DNA of 64,000 nucleotides from Pleomorphomonas sp. NRK KF1 (GTDB taxonomy: Bacteria > Pseudomonadota > Alphaproteobacteria > Rhizobiales > Pleomorphomonadaceae): positions 372,001 to 436,000 of the forward strand of contig NZ_JAMDLH010000003.1 in NCBI RefSeq assembly GCF_023721755.1, written 5' to 3'. This document shows positions 16,802-26,239 of this stretch, in pieces. A program made the translations under genes and the position numbers. Position 1 is the stretch's first letter; every line of letters starts with the position of its first letter. The notes under the pieces were generated by a model. It did no database searches. It worked only from the letters and a program-made list of their open reading frames with translations, and was not told the DNA's origin.

Positions 16802-17763
16802 GCTTGGTCTTTCTCGATAATGGCTTGGGCCGTCGGCTCGTCGGTGATCAGCACGTCGATGCGGCCACCGCGGGCGGCGGCCCGGATGGCATCGACTTTC
16901 CTGGGGCCGCCGGCGGCGGCGATGACCTGCGGGATGGCCGACAGGGCCTCGAAATCCAGGCCGACCAGCATCTTGTGGAACGGCAGGTCGAGCGGCTCGC
17001 CGGCTTGGTCGTAGAAGATGCCGATGATGTCGCCGACGGCGCCCTGGCGGCGGAAGATCTCGAATTGCGAACGGCTGGCGTAGCCGGAAGCGATCAGCGT
17101 CGCCTCGTCGGCTACGGCGCCGATGCCGACCAGCGCGTAGTTGGCGGTGCGCGCCATGCTCATCACCTCGACGACGTGCCGCTCGGCCCGGATCGCCTCG
17201 GCGATGCTCTCCTGCGACACGACGAGCGGAGCGGGAATGAGGTGGACGTTCTGCGAGGAGCGACCCGAGGCGACGCCTTCGATGTAGGCGGATACGCCGC
17301 CGGTGAGGCTGACCAGGGAGATGTCCTTGTAAGAGAGTGTGCGGGAAAGCCGCTGCAGCGTACCCATCACCGTGGCGCCCCAGCCCACGGCCAGCATTTC
17401 CTGGTCCCTGAGGCGACCCATCAGATACTGGCTGGCAGCTTCGGCCAGCCGATCGTTGACGTTGCCTGTCTCCTGCGCGGGGATGACGCGCGCTTCGTCG
17501 AGGCCATAGAGCTCCTGCAGGCGGGCTTCCAGGGCGAAGCAACCGCCATAGCTCGAGTTGATGTGGACGTGAATGAGCCCCATCTTTCGGCCTCGGTCGA
17601 GCATGCGCGATACCTTGATACGCGACAGGTTGAGTCGCTCGCCGATTTCGCTCTGCGTAAGGCCGTCGTGGTAATAGTGCCAGGCAACGCGGCTCAGCAG
17701 CTCTTCCTCGTGCGGCTCGAATGCCAGCTCGTCATAGGCTTCGTTCACGTCACTCACCTTCAT
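16798..17763 (-). CDS. lsrR: LsrR-type transcriptional repressor
   Basis: SorC/DeoR-family regulator of 321 aa. The N-terminal helix-turn-helix covers about 25-60 (WHYYHDGLTQSEIGERLNLSRIKVSRML), followed by a sugar-phosphate-binding domain with VGWGATVMGTL, GGVSAYIEG and LVGIGAV. In enterics LsrR represses both lsr operons until phospho-AI-2 binds. It is the first gene of lsrR-lsrK-cupin and is divergent from lsrF. The region between them contains inverted repeats that could be its operators. Confidence 0.93.
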   Translation of the reverse strand: MKVSDVNEAYDELAFEPHEEELLSRVAWHYYHDGLTQSEIGERLNLSRIKVSRMLDRGRKMGLIHVHINSSYGGCFALEARLQELYGLDEARVIPAQETGNVNDRLAEAASQYLMGRLRDQEMLAVGWGATVMGTLQRLSRTLSYKDISLVSLTGGVSAYIEGVASGRSSQNVHLIPAPLVVSQESIAEAIRAERHVVEVMSMARTANYALVGIGAVADEATLIASGYASRSQFEIFRRQGAVGDIIGIFYDQAGEPLDLPFHKMLVGLDFEALSAIPQVIAAAGGPRKVDAIRAAARGGRIDVLITDEPTAQAIIEKDQA

Positions 17764-17812
17764 GACAATTGCACGGGTGCTCCCTCCGGAGATCCCGAAC
17801 GTCGTTGTTGTC

Positions 17813-17824
17813 GATCATATGATC
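17813..17824. promoter_or_regulatory. Palindrome in lsrR-lsrF control region
   Basis: GATCATATGATC is a perfect 12-base palindrome 50 bases before lsrR. A related TGATCATCA follows at 17859-17867. It could bind LsrR or another regulator; no experimental consensus is claimed. Confidence 0.35.
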
Positions 17825-17830
17825 ACGATG

Positions 17831-17994
17831 TGCACATAAGCGCAAGATGTGATGTTCCTGATCATCATTAAGTCGTATGGCGGGAAATGTCGATTTCAGA
17901 AAAATGACCATAAATCAATGCATTACAGGATTTCGACCATATTGCTTCGGATTTGCAGTTCGGCTCGTTTGGCTGTCACTATCACTTATGTGCA
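17831..17994. promoter_or_regulatory. Paired inverted sites flanking the lsr divergent promoters
   Basis: TGCACATAAG (17831-17840) recurs as its exact reverse complement CTTATGTGCA (17985-17994), 144 bases apart, one copy near each divergent gene. The intervening DNA is AT-rich for this genome and free of genes. The arrangement suits a repressor that touches both promoters, possibly by looping. LsrR is the natural candidate, by position only. Together with the palindrome at 17813 this accounts for the 352-base gap between lsrR and lsrF. Confidence 0.45.
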
Positions 17995-18115
17995 GAATCT
18001 GGGTTGACGATATGGACTGCTCGGCAAATAATCCGGTGTGCAATTGATAAGGCGGCGTTCATTTGAACGACTGGTACTGCTGATTGCAGACCCCGCCGCC
18101 CCATTGGAGGACCCC

Positions 18116-19000
18116 ATGGCCGATTTGGACGACGTGAGAGAAGGCAAGGATTTCGGATTGGATCAGCCGGTGGAGGTCAAGGCGTTCCCTGTGCGTGGTT
18201 CCGTATCGCTCGACTGGGGTATGCAGGATCGCCTGGCGCGCATCTTCCAGCCCAAGAGCGGCCGTACCGTCATGCTGGCTTTCGACCACGGCTACTTCCA
18301 GGGGCCGGCCACCGGCCTGGAGCGGCTGGATCTCACCATCCGCCCGCTCGTTCCCTACACCGATGTGCTGATGTGCACGCGCGGCGGTCTGCGACAGACC
18401 ATGCCGGCCGATAGCCGCAAGCCCGTCGTGTTGCGCTGCTCGGGTGGCATGAGCGTTCTGACCGAACTGTCACGCGAACTGGTGGCGGTTGACATCGAGG
18501 ACGCCATCCGCCTCAACGCATCGGCGATCACCACCAATGTCTACGTTGGCGCCGAGTACGAGCATCAGTCGCTCGCCAACCTCGTCAAGCTGATCGACAC
18601 GGGCAACCGCTACGGCATCCCGACCATGGCGGTCACCGGCGTCGGCAAGGATATGGTGCGCGACGCGCGCTACTTCGGTCTTGCTACGCGCATCTGCGCC
18701 GAACTCGGCGCTCACATCGTCAAGTCCTACTATATCGACACCGGCTTCGAGAAGGTCGTGGCCGGCTGCCCGGTTCCGATCGTCATTGCCGGCGGCAAGA
18801 AGCTGCCCGAGCGTGATGCGCTTGAAATGGCCTGGCGTGCCATCGACCAGGGCGCGGCCGGCGTCGACATGGGTCGCAACATCTTCCAGTCCGATTGTCC
18901 GGTGGCGATGATCGCTGCCGTGCGGGCGGTGGTGCACGACGGCGAGAGCGTCGACAAGGCCTACGACATCTACAAGGCCGGCAAGGCCAAGGCGGCCTGA
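18116..19000 (+). CDS. lsrF: LsrF, thiolase acting on phospho-AI-2 product
   Basis: Class I aldolase-fold enzyme of 294 aa (E. coli LsrF 291) that moves an acetyl group from 3-hydroxy-2,4-pentadione-5-phosphate to CoA, the last step of AI-2 breakdown. The DhnA-type barrel shows [33 protein letters not shown] and [21 protein letters not shown]. The catalytic lysine falls at position 203, as I recall for E. coli LsrF. The start at 18116 has GGAGG. It is the first gene of the transport operon, unlike enterics, where lsrF follows lsrB. Confidence 0.95.
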   Translation: MADLDDVREGKDFGLDQPVEVKAFPVRGSVSLDWGMQDRLARIFQPKSGRTVMLAFDHGYFQGPATGLERLDLTIRPLVPYTDVLMCTRGGLRQTMPADSRKPVVLRCSGGMSVLTELSRELVAVDIEDAIRLNASAITTNVYVGAEYEHQSLANLVKLIDTGNRYGIPTMAVTGVGKDMVRDARYFGLATRICAELGAHIVKSYYIDTGFEKVVAGCPVPIVIAGGKKLPERDALEMAWRAIDQGAAGVDMGRNIFQSDCPVAMIAAVRAVVHDGESVDKAYDIYKAGKAKAA

Positions 19001-19132
19001 GCCGCCAATAACGGACCGCGAACCGCTCCGTCGGGCTTCTCTGGAAGTCCGGCGGACCGCCCTGAGGAGAGGGCGTATCGAAACGCTGGTAGCCCCGCGT
19101 TTCCAAAAATAGAAAGTTGGGAGACTGTCGAC

Positions 19133-20650
19133 ATGGCGGGAACCTCGCCGACCGACCAGCGGACGCCGCTGGTCGAAGCCAGGCAAGTCTGGAAATTCTT
19201 CGGCTCCATCGCCGTGTTGCGCGGCGTCGATCTGACGCTGAGGCCGGGTGAGGTGCACGCACTGCTCGGCGGCAACGGCGCCGGCAAGTCCACCTTGATG
19301 AAGATGATCGCCGGTCTGCATCGCCTCGATCGAGGCGAGCTTCTGGTGTGCGGCGAAGACGCTTCGGCCATGACGCCGGTCACCGCCCGTCAGGCCGGCA
19401 TCCATCTGGTCCCGCAGGAGCCGATGCTCTTCCCGAGTCTTTCGGTGGAAGAGAACGTTCTGATGCACGTTCCCGGCAACCGCAAGGAGCTGCGCGCCCG
19501 CCTCGAAACGATGATCGCCGAGATCGGCGCCGGCATGACGCTGTCCACCCAGGCCGGTCAGCTCGAGGTCGCCGACCAGCAGATGGTCGAAATCCTGCGC
19601 GGCCTCATCCGCGACGCCCGCATTCTCATTCTCGACGAGCCGACCTCGGCATTGACGCCGCGCGAGGTAGGCAAGCTGTTCGAGCGCATCCGCGCGCTCA
19701 CCGCTCAGGGCGTTGGCATCTTCTTCATTTCCCATAAGCTCGGCGAGATCCGCGAGATCGCCGACATCGTCTCCATCCTGCGCGACGGTCAGGTTGTGCT
19801 GGCCGGCCCGCCGAAGTCCTTCACCGACGCCGAGATCGTCGCCGCCATGACCCATGTCGAGGGCAAGGAAGGCTTTACGCTTGGCCGCGTCGGCGCCCCG
19901 GTTGAACGGGGTGACGAACGGTTGTGTGTCGAAGGGCTCGCCGGCGAGGGCTTCGCCGATGTGACCTTCTCGCTGCATGCCGGCGAGATTTTCGGTCTTG
20001 CCGGTGTGGTCGGCTCCGGCCGCACCGAGCTTGCCGAAACCATCTACGGCATTCGCCCCGCCGCCCGTGGCCGCATCTTCGTCGACGGCAAGCCGCTGGC
20101 GGGGCATGGTCCGCGCCAGAGTCTTGACGCCGGTGTCGTCTATCTGCCGGAAGATCGGCAGGTGTCGGGTCTCTTCGTCAACGCACCGCTCGTGTGGAAT
20201 GCCTCTGCCCTGGTGCTGCATCGCGGCCAGGAGTGGCTGCCGCTTGCCAGGGAACGAGCCGACTTCGCCGAGCAGGTCAAACTCCTGGGCATCGTCTGTG
20301 CCAACGCCGACCAGCCGGTCCGCACACTGTCGGGCGGAAACCAGCAAAAGGTGCTGCTCGCCAAGTGTCTCGCCGCCGGACCGCGCGTCCTGATCCTCGA
20401 CGAGCCGACACGCGGCGTCGATGTTGCCGTGCGCGCCGACATCTACAGGCTGATCGATCGGCTGGCCGGCGAAGGGCTCGCCATCCTCCTGATTTCCTCC
20501 GACCACGAGGAAGTCGAACGCCTCAGTCACCGCGTGCTGGTGATGAACCACGGTTATCCGGGCGGCCTGCTCGAAGGCTCCGACATCACCATCAATGCCA
20601 TTGCCCGCCTCTCCTTCGGGGTCGGCGCTAAAATGGACGCTGCGCAATGA
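19133..20650 (+). CDS. lsrA: AI-2 importer ATPase LsrA
   Basis: Fused double ATPase of 505 aa that powers AI-2 import. The first half has an intact Walker A (GGNGAGKS), Walker B (ILILDEPTSAL) and a degenerate signature (EVADQQMVEI). The second half has a degenerate Walker A (VVGSGRTEL) but a perfect LSGGNQQKV signature and LILDEPTRGVD. This asymmetry is normal for sugar-type importers. It lies 132 bases after lsrF and overlaps lsrC as ATGA. The length matches E. coli LsrA (511). Confidence 0.95.
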   Translation: MAGTSPTDQRTPLVEARQVWKFFGSIAVLRGVDLTLRPGEVHALLGGNGAGKSTLMKMIAGLHRLDRGELLVCGEDASAMTPVTARQAGIHLVPQEPMLFPSLSVEENVLMHVPGNRKELRARLETMIAEIGAGMTLSTQAGQLEVADQQMVEILRGLIRDARILILDEPTSALTPREVGKLFERIRALTAQGVGIFFISHKLGEIREIADIVSILRDGQVVLAGPPKSFTDAEIVAAMTHVEGKEGFTLGRVGAPVERGDERLCVEGLAGEGFADVTFSLHAGEIFGLAGVVGSGRTELAETIYGIRPAARGRIFVDGKPLAGHGPRQSLDAGVVYLPEDRQVSGLFVNAPLVWNASALVLHRGQEWLPLARERADFAEQVKLLGIVCANADQPVRTLSGGNQQKVLLAKCLAAGPRVLILDEPTRGVDVAVRADIYRLIDRLAGEGLAILLISSDHEEVERLSHRVLVMNHGYPGGLLEGSDITINAIARLSFGVGAKMDAAQ

Positions 20651-21714
20651 TCATCCGCTTTCTGCAGCGCCACCGCGAAGCTTCGGTCGCGCTGATCATC
20701 GTCTTCCTGTTCGCGGTCCTCGGCCTCGTCGATCACAGCTACCTGTCCCTGGACACGGTGCTTCTCGTTTACGGCAACAGCCTCATCCTGTTCGTCCTGG
20801 CGATCGGCGCCACCATGGTGATGGCGACGCACGGCCTCGACGTTTCCGTCGGCTCCATCATGGGGCTCGCGGCGGTGGTCGCCGGCCTCCTGATGAACGC
20901 GGGCTGGGGTATCCCCGCCTCCGTGGGCGTCGCGCTCCTGGTCGGTCTTCTCTGCGGCCTGTTCAACGGCGCGCTGGTGTCCTTGCTGAAAGTGTCGGCC
21001 ATCGTCGCCACGCTCGGCACTCTGGGTCTCTACCGCGGTTTCGTGCACCTCCTGTCCGGCGGCAGCTGGATCGAAGGCTTGCCGGAGAACTTCAAGGCGC
21101 TGACCAAGGCCGGTTCGGCCGGCTTGTCGCCGGTCGCCTGGCTGGTGCTGGTCCTGTTGATCGTCGCCCATCTCGGTCTGCGCTACACCGCCTTCGGCCG
21201 CTCCATGTTCGCCGTCGGCGACAACCGCGAGGGCGCTCGCCTCATCGGCATCCGCGTCAACGAGGTGCAGATCGTCGCCTACGGTCTCAACGGGCTGCTG
21301 GCCGCGCTGGCCGGCGTCATCTTCGCCTCGCAGATCGGCTTCATTCCCAACACCGCCGGTACCGGCATGGAGATGCGGGCCATCGCCTCCAGCGTTCTCG
21401 GCGGCGTCAGCCTGTTGGGCGGAACCGGAACCGTGCTCGGCGCGGCGCTCGGCGCCTACTTCATGACCTCGATCGACAGCATTCTCGTGCTGCTGCGCCT
21501 TGAGGCCTACTGGAACGACATCATCGCCGGCGCCATCCTGCTGGTGGTGCTGATCACCGACGGCAAGATCCGCGAGGCCGTCGATCGTCTCCTCCGCTAC
21601 CAGAAATACCGCAAGTTCATCGATCCGCAGGCGGCTGCCCAGCACGGCGACGCTGCCAAGGCCGCGACGCGGCCGCTCAAGACGGCGCTTGAGACCTCGG
21701 AGGCGCGCAAATGA
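20647..21714 (+). CDS. lsrC: AI-2 importer permease LsrC
   Basis: Inner-membrane permease of 355 aa in the BPD_transp_2 family, with about ten hydrophobic segments. Diagnostic pieces are GATMVMATHGLDVSVGSIMGL, YTAFGRSMFAVGDNREGARLIGI and ASSVLGGVSLLGGTGTVLGA. It forms the AI-2 channel together with LsrD. It overlaps lsrA and lsrD by 4 bases at either end (ATGA), implying coupled translation. The C-terminal tail is about 30 residues, polar, and longer than in the enteric protein. Confidence 0.95.
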   Translation: MIIRFLQRHREASVALIIVFLFAVLGLVDHSYLSLDTVLLVYGNSLILFVLAIGATMVMATHGLDVSVGSIMGLAAVVAGLLMNAGWGIPASVGVALLVGLLCGLFNGALVSLLKVSAIVATLGTLGLYRGFVHLLSGGSWIEGLPENFKALTKAGSAGLSPVAWLVLVLLIVAHLGLRYTAFGRSMFAVGDNREGARLIGIRVNEVQIVAYGLNGLLAALAGVIFASQIGFIPNTAGTGMEMRAIASSVLGGVSLLGGTGTVLGAALGAYFMTSIDSILVLLRLEAYWNDIIAGAILLVVLITDGKIREAVDRLLRYQKYRKFIDPQAAAQHGDAAKAATRPLKTALETSEARK

Positions 21715-22712
21715 AGCTTCATCCTGCCCTCAAGCGCTGGGAGAGCGTGCTTGCGCTGCTCCTGATCGCCGAGATCCTGCTCTTCGGCGCCATCAACCCG
21801 GTATTCCTGCAGCCGTCCATGCTGCTCTACGCCACCTCCGATTTCATTCACGTCGGCATCACCGCGCTGGCCCTGACGCTGGTCATCATCACCGGCGGCA
21901 TCGATCTGTCGCTCGGATCGGTAATGGGGCTCTCTGCCATCACCCTCGGCATCCTCTGGGTCGGTGGCGTCGACATCTGGGTGGCGGCCGTGGCGGCGCT
22001 TGCCGTCGGCACGCTGGGTGGCGTCTTCAATGCCGTCGCCATTCACCTGTCCAAGGTCAACCCGCTGGTCATCACGCTCGGCACCGGCTTTCTGTTTGGC
22101 GGAGCGGCGCTGGTGCTGTCCGGCCTTGCCGGTGCGACGGGGTACGAAGGCATCAGCAACTTCGATCCGGCCTTCGTCAACCTTGCCAACCTTGAGGTCC
22201 TTGGTCTGCCGCTGCCCTTTGCCCTGTTCCTGGCGCTGACCGTCGGCTTCATGGCGCTGCTGCATCGCACCCGCTTCGGCCGCTATGTCTACCTGATCGG
22301 CCAGAACCCGCGCGCCGCCGCCTATGCCGGCACGCCGGTGTTCCGCACGCTGGTGGTCGCCTATGCCTTGACCAGCCTCATGGCGGCGCTGTCCGGCCTG
22401 ATCCTCGCCTCCTACTTCGGCTCCGCCCGTTCGGACTTCGGCACCACGGCCCTGATGCCGGCGATCACCGCCGTGGTGCTCGGTGGCACGTCGATCTACG
22501 GCGGCTCGGGCACCATCCTGGGTACGGCGTTGGCGGCGCTCCTGGTCGGCTATCTGCAAACCGGTCTCCAACTCGTCGGCGTGTCGAGCCACGTCTCGAG
22601 CGCCCTGTCGGGTGGCCTGTTGGTCATCGTGGTTGCCTTGCGCAGCCTCTCGGAAATGGGACGCGTCTGGTTCCAGCACCGGCGCGTCTTGAGAAACGTT
22701 GCGGCCGAATGA
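21711..22712 (+). CDS. lsrD: AI-2 importer permease LsrD
   Basis: Second permease subunit, 333 aa (E. coli LsrD 330), with the same fold as LsrC. Motifs are [43 protein letters not shown] and [21 protein letters not shown]. The N-terminus [22 protein letters not shown] lacks a cleavable signal. It overlaps lsrC by ATGA and precedes lsrB by 79 bases. Confidence 0.95.
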   Translation: MKLHPALKRWESVLALLLIAEILLFGAINPVFLQPSMLLYATSDFIHVGITALALTLVIITGGIDLSLGSVMGLSAITLGILWVGGVDIWVAAVAALAVGTLGGVFNAVAIHLSKVNPLVITLGTGFLFGGAALVLSGLAGATGYEGISNFDPAFVNLANLEVLGLPLPFALFLALTVGFMALLHRTRFGRYVYLIGQNPRAAAYAGTPVFRTLVVAYALTSLMAALSGLILASYFGSARSDFGTTALMPAITAVVLGGTSIYGGSGTILGTALAALLVGYLQTGLQLVGVSSHVSSALSGGLLVIVVALRSLSEMGRVWFQHRRVLRNVAAE

Positions 22713-22791
22713 CGGTCTGACGTTTGAGGAGGAAGGCCCGGAAAAGCGGGGTGTTCAGCCTCGGGGGCCATGTCTTGGAAGGAGAGCAACA

Positions 22792-23817
22792 ATGAAGTTT
22801 GGTTCCGTTTCCCTCGCGCTTGCCGTGGCTGCCGCCGCGACCTTCGCCGGTCCGTCGGTCGCCGCCGACAGCACCCGCATCGCCTTCATTCCGAAGCTGG
22901 TGGGCGTCGGCTTCTTCACCTCCGGCGGCAAGGGCGCTGTCGAAGCCGGCAAGAAGCTCGGCGTCGAGGTGACCTATGACGGCCCGACCGAGCCGTCGGT
23001 GTCCGGTCAGGTGCAGTACATCAACACCTTCGCCAACCAGGGCTTCAATGCCATCGTCGTCTCGGCCGTGTCGCCCGACGGCCTCTGCCCGGCCCTGAAG
23101 CGCGCCATGCAGCGTGGCATCAAGGTTCTGACCTGGGACAGCGACGTCAACCCCGAGTGCCGCAGCTACTACATCAACCAGGGCACGCCGGCCCAGCTAG
23201 GCAAGCTTCTGGTGGACATGGCCGCCGAGCAGCATCCGGCCGACAAGGCCAAGGTCGCCTTCTTCTATTCGAGCCCGACGGTCACCGACCAGAACCAGTG
23301 GGTCGAGCAGGCCAAGGCGCTCATCGCCAAGGACAAGCCGGGCTGGGAAGTCGTCACCACCCAGTATGGCTACAACGATGCCCAGAAGTCGCTGCAGACC
23401 GGCGAAAGCATCCTGAAGGCCTACAAGGACGTCGACATCATCATCGCCCCCGACGCCAACGCGCTTCCGGCCGCCGCCCAGGCCGCCGAGAACGTCGGCC
23501 GCGCCGGTCAGGTGACCATCGTCGGCTTCTCGACGCCGAACGTGATGCGCCCCTACGTCAAGCGTGACACCGTCAAGGCCTTCGGCCTCTGGGATGTCAC
23601 CAAGCAGGGCGCCATCTCCATCTACGTCGCCGATCACCTCATCAAGAACGGCGCCATGAAGGTTGGCGACAAGCTCGACATTCCCGAGATCGGCACCGTC
23701 GAAGTCAGCCCGAACAGCGTCCAGGGCTACAGCTACGAAGCCGACGACAACGGCATCATCCTGCTGCCCGAGCGTCAGGTGTTCACCAAGGACAACATCG
23801 ACAACTTCGACTTCTGA
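22792..23817 (+). CDS. lsrB: AI-2 receptor LsrB
   Basis: Periplasmic AI-2 receptor of 341 aa with a signal peptide (residues 1-25). All six AI-2 contacts described for Salmonella LsrB are present at the same numbers: Lys35, Asp116, Asp166, Gln167, Pro220 and Ala222. Long stretches look nearly identical to the enteric protein as I recall it (for example [14 protein letters not shown] and [13 protein letters not shown]). This separates it from ribose or rhamnose binding proteins. GGAAGGAG precedes the ATG at 22792. A strong hairpin follows the gene. Confidence 0.97.
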   Translation: MKFGSVSLALAVAAAATFAGPSVAADSTRIAFIPKLVGVGFFTSGGKGAVEAGKKLGVEVTYDGPTEPSVSGQVQYINTFANQGFNAIVVSAVSPDGLCPALKRAMQRGIKVLTWDSDVNPECRSYYINQGTPAQLGKLLVDMAAEQHPADKAKVAFFYSSPTVTDQNQWVEQAKALIAKDKPGWEVVTTQYGYNDAQKSLQTGESILKAYKDVDIIIAPDANALPAAAQAAENVGRAGQVTIVGFSTPNVMRPYVKRDTVKAFGLWDVTKQGAISIYVADHLIKNGAMKVGDKLDIPEIGTVEVSPNSVQGYSYEADDNGIILLPERQVFTKDNIDNFDF

Positions 23818-23918
23818 TCGATCGGATCCCGCGCTTCGCGAGACGGCGGTCCCTCCCGTCTGCCGTCCGCTCCTCCCCCGTCGGCCATCCCCCCATGAGG
23901 CCTTCGGGAATCCGGAGA

Positions 23919-23957
23919 GCCGGCCGCCATCCACCGGCGGCCGGCCGTCCTTTTCTT
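23919..23957 (+). terminator. Strong hairpin between lsrB and lsrG
   Basis: GCCGGCCGCC (23919-23928) pairs perfectly with GGCGGCCGGC (23936-23945) around a 7-base loop, followed by CGTCCTTTTCTT. It may be a partial terminator, or a 3' stabilising hairpin that keeps the binding-protein mRNA abundant relative to lsrG and lsrE. Confidence 0.55.
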
Positions 23958-23980
23958 GCAGTCAATATGGAGGCCACGCC

Positions 23981-24277
23981 ATGCACGTCACGCTCGTCGA
24001 GATCAACGTCAAGCCCGACCGCATCGACGATTTCCTGCGCGTCTTCGGCGCCAACCGTGAGGGCACCATTGCCGAGCCCGGCTGCCGTCGCTTCGACGTG
24101 CTGCAGGATCCGGCGGAGCCGACCCGCTTCACCATCTACGAGGCCTTCGTCGACGAGGCGGCGGTGAAGTTCCACAAGACGACGCCGCATTATCTCAAGG
24201 TCAAGGCCGAGCTCGAGGACATCATGACCGGCCCTCGCAGCCACAAGGTGTTCGTCGGCGTCATGCCGCGCGACTGA
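23981..24277 (+). CDS. lsrG: LsrG, phospho-AI-2 isomerase
   Basis: A 98-aa ABM-domain protein (E. coli LsrG 96) that isomerises phosphorylated DPD to 3-hydroxy-2,4-pentadione-5-phosphate, the substrate of LsrF. Family-specific text is [44 protein letters not shown] and the VFVGVMP ending. The ATG at 23981 has GGAGG 7 bases upstream. It sits between lsrB and lsrE, 10 bases before the latter. Confidence 0.95.
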   Translation: MHVTLVEINVKPDRIDDFLRVFGANREGTIAEPGCRRFDVLQDPAEPTRFTIYEAFVDEAAVKFHKTTPHYLKVKAELEDIMTGPRSHKVFVGVMPRD

Positions 24278-24287
24278 CGAGGCCTCG

Positions 24288-25025
24288 ATGTTTCCCACTT
24301 CGGACGATCTCGCGACGCGCGACACGCTGAAGGCCTTCCTTCGGCGCGTTGCGCCTTCCCTCAGTGTCGGACTCCTCGCCGCCGACGCCATGGCCTATGG
24401 CGCGGCCATTGCCGAACTGGAGGCGGCAGACAACGCCCTCCTGCATTTCGACGTCATGGATGGCGTCTTCTGCCCGGGCTTCACCGCCGGTCCGCCGCTC
24501 GTCGCGGCCTCGCGCACGAAGATGCTGAAGGATGTCCATCTCATGGTGGCCGATCCGATCGCAATCATTCCGGCGGTGCTGAAGGCCGGCGCCGATATCA
24601 TCCATGTCCACCCCGAGGGGCTCGCGCACCTGCACCGGGCGCTCGCCATGCTGGATGTCGACGTGGCGGGATGGCCGGGGCGGCGCGTGTTGCGCGCGGT
24701 GGCGCTCAATCCGGCAACGCCCGTCGACCTCATTGCGCCCGTTCTTCACGAGATCGACATGGTGACGGTGCTCGCCGTCGATCCTGGCTGGAGCGGCGGC
24801 GCGCCCGATGCGGCCCTCGGCCGCAGGGTCGAACGGCTGAGGCGGCTTGCCGCCGAGACCGGCGTTGACCCGCTCATCGCCATCGACGGCGGCATCACCG
24901 AGGCGACCATCGGCATTGCTGCCAGCTTCCGGCCCGACGTGATCGTCTCCGGCAGCGCTGTCTTCAAGGCCGGTGCCAGCATTGCCGGCAATCTCGACAG
25001 GCTGCGCGCCGCCGCCAGCCGGTAG
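24288..25025 (+). CDS. lsrE: LsrE-like ribulose-phosphate 3-epimerase family protein
   Basis: TIM-barrel epimerase-family protein of 245 aa. Ribulose-phosphate 3-epimerase features are APSLSVGLLAADAMAYG, LLHFDVMDGVFCPGF, DVHLMVADP, VLAVDPGWSGG and the phosphate-binding IAIDGGI and IVSGSAVFKA. Salmonella carries lsrE at the end of its lsr operon with unknown substrate, and the same place here supports that name. A housekeeping Rpe role is less likely because of the divergence and position. It ends the Lsr cluster. Confidence 0.85.
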   Translation: MFPTSDDLATRDTLKAFLRRVAPSLSVGLLAADAMAYGAAIAELEAADNALLHFDVMDGVFCPGFTAGPPLVAASRTKMLKDVHLMVADPIAIIPAVLKAGADIIHVHPEGLAHLHRALAMLDVDVAGWPGRRVLRAVALNPATPVDLIAPVLHEIDMVTVLAVDPGWSGGAPDAALGRRVERLRRLAAETGVDPLIAIDGGITEATIGIAASFRPDVIVSGSAVFKAGASIAGNLDRLRAAASR

Positions 25026-25138
25026 GCACGCCTATACGGCGCGGGCATACCTCGGGATATGTCCGCGTCGGCTTGCCTGGGCTCCAGCAAACGAAACGGA
25101 CTTGCGCCGACCGCGCGTTCAACTCGGTCGGCGATACT

Positions 25139-26239
25139 TCAGATCGGGATGGGACGGCTGGCCCAGGCCCGGGTGTCCGAGCCGGCGAGCGCGCGCGCCG
25201 AGCCGATGCCGCTTCGTTCGATGCGGTTGAGCAGGTCCGTGGTGATGGCGTTGATGGCATTGCCGCCGCCATAGATGAACGCGGTGTAGACCTGAACCAG
25301 ATTGGCGCCGGCGGCGATCTTCAGATAGGCGTCCTCGCCGGTCATCACGCCGCCCACGCCGATGATCGGCAGGGTGCGGCCGACCCGCTCGCGCATCTTG
25401 GCCAGCACGATCGTCGAACGCTCGAACAGCGGCTTGCCGGACAGGCCGCCCGGCTCCGTCGCCGTTGGGCCGAACACACCGCTTCGCGACAGCGTGGTGT
25501 TCGATATGACGAGACCGTCGGCGCCGCGTGCTGCAACGACGGCGGCGATATCGTCGAGTGCCGCCTCGTCGAGATCGGGCGCGATCTTGACCAGCACGGG
25601 CGTTTGCCGTCCGACGGCCGCGGTTGTTTCGTCGCGCGCCTCGATGATCCGAGCGACGAGATCCGACAGGGCGGCGCTCGCCTGCAGATCGCGGAGGCCG
25701 GGCGTGTTGGGCGAGGAAATGTTGACGGTGAAATAGGAAGCCAGGCCCGCGAAGGCCTTGATGCCCGTCACGTAGTCGGCGGCGCGATCGGAACTGTCCT
25801 TGTTGGCGCCGACGTTGATGCCGACAACACCGGGCCGTCCGCCCCGCCGCACAAGCTGTTTCAGGGCATGCGCATGCCCCTTGCCGTTGAAGCCGCAGCG
25901 ATTGATCACCGCGTTCGCTTCGGGCAGGCGGAAGATACGCGGCTTCGGATTGCCGGGCTGCGGCCGTGGCGTCAGCGTGCCGACCTCGACGTGAGAAAAG
26001 CCCTGCTTCAACAGCACGTCGGCGATTTCGGCATCCTTGTCGAAGCCGGCGGCCAGCCCGATCGGATGGTCGAGGCGCATGTCGAAGAAGCTGACCGCCA
26101 GACGTTCGTCCACCACCTTCGGCAGGCCTGGCGCAAGGTTGAAGCGCATGGCGGTGACCGCCAGCGTGTGCGCCATCTCCGGATCGAAGCGCCGAAGCGC
26201 GGCGGCGCTGAACGAGCCGATCAGTTCGGAAAGGTTCAT
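25139..26239 (-). CDS. pyrD: Dihydroorotate dehydrogenase (quinone), class 2
   Basis: Oxidises dihydroorotate to orotate in pyrimidine synthesis, passing electrons to membrane quinone. It has 366 aa: an N-terminal amphipathic membrane-binding region (1-40), then the FMN barrel with GLAAGFDKDAE, VEVGTLTPRPQPGNPKPRIFRL and NISSPNTPGLR, whose serine is the class 2 catalytic base. The C-terminal phosphate site is IIGVGGVMTGEDA. The C-terminus runs about 20 residues beyond the barrel. It overlaps the DUF952 gene by ATGA. Confidence 0.95.
   Translation of the reverse strand: MNLSELIGSFSAAALRRFDPEMAHTLAVTAMRFNLAPGLPKVVDERLAVSFFDMRLDHPIGLAAGFDKDAEIADVLLKQGFSHVEVGTLTPRPQPGNPKPRIFRLPEANAVINRCGFNGKGHAHALKQLVRRGGRPGVVGINVGANKDSSDRAADYVTGIKAFAGLASYFTVNISSPNTPGLRDLQASAALSDLVARIIEARDETTAAVGRQTPVLVKIAPDLDEAALDDIAAVVAARGADGLVISNTTLSRSGVFGPTATEPGGLSGKPLFERSTIVLAKMRERVGRTLPIIGVGGVMTGEDAYLKIAAGANLVQVYTAFIYGGGNAINAITTDLLNRIERSGIGSARALAGSDTRAWASRPIPI

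Noticed and set aside
18470-20647. 725-codon open frame on the minus strand opposite lsrF and lsrA
   Set aside because: High-GC shadow. The plus strand holds two recognisable enzymes with good ribosome sites, and the minus frame has low-complexity composition and no family match.
14798-25025. Reading the cluster as a pentose or rhamnose catabolic operon
   Set aside because: LsrB contact residues, LsrG and LsrF Lys203 together specify AI-2; ribose- or rhamnose-type systems lack LsrG.
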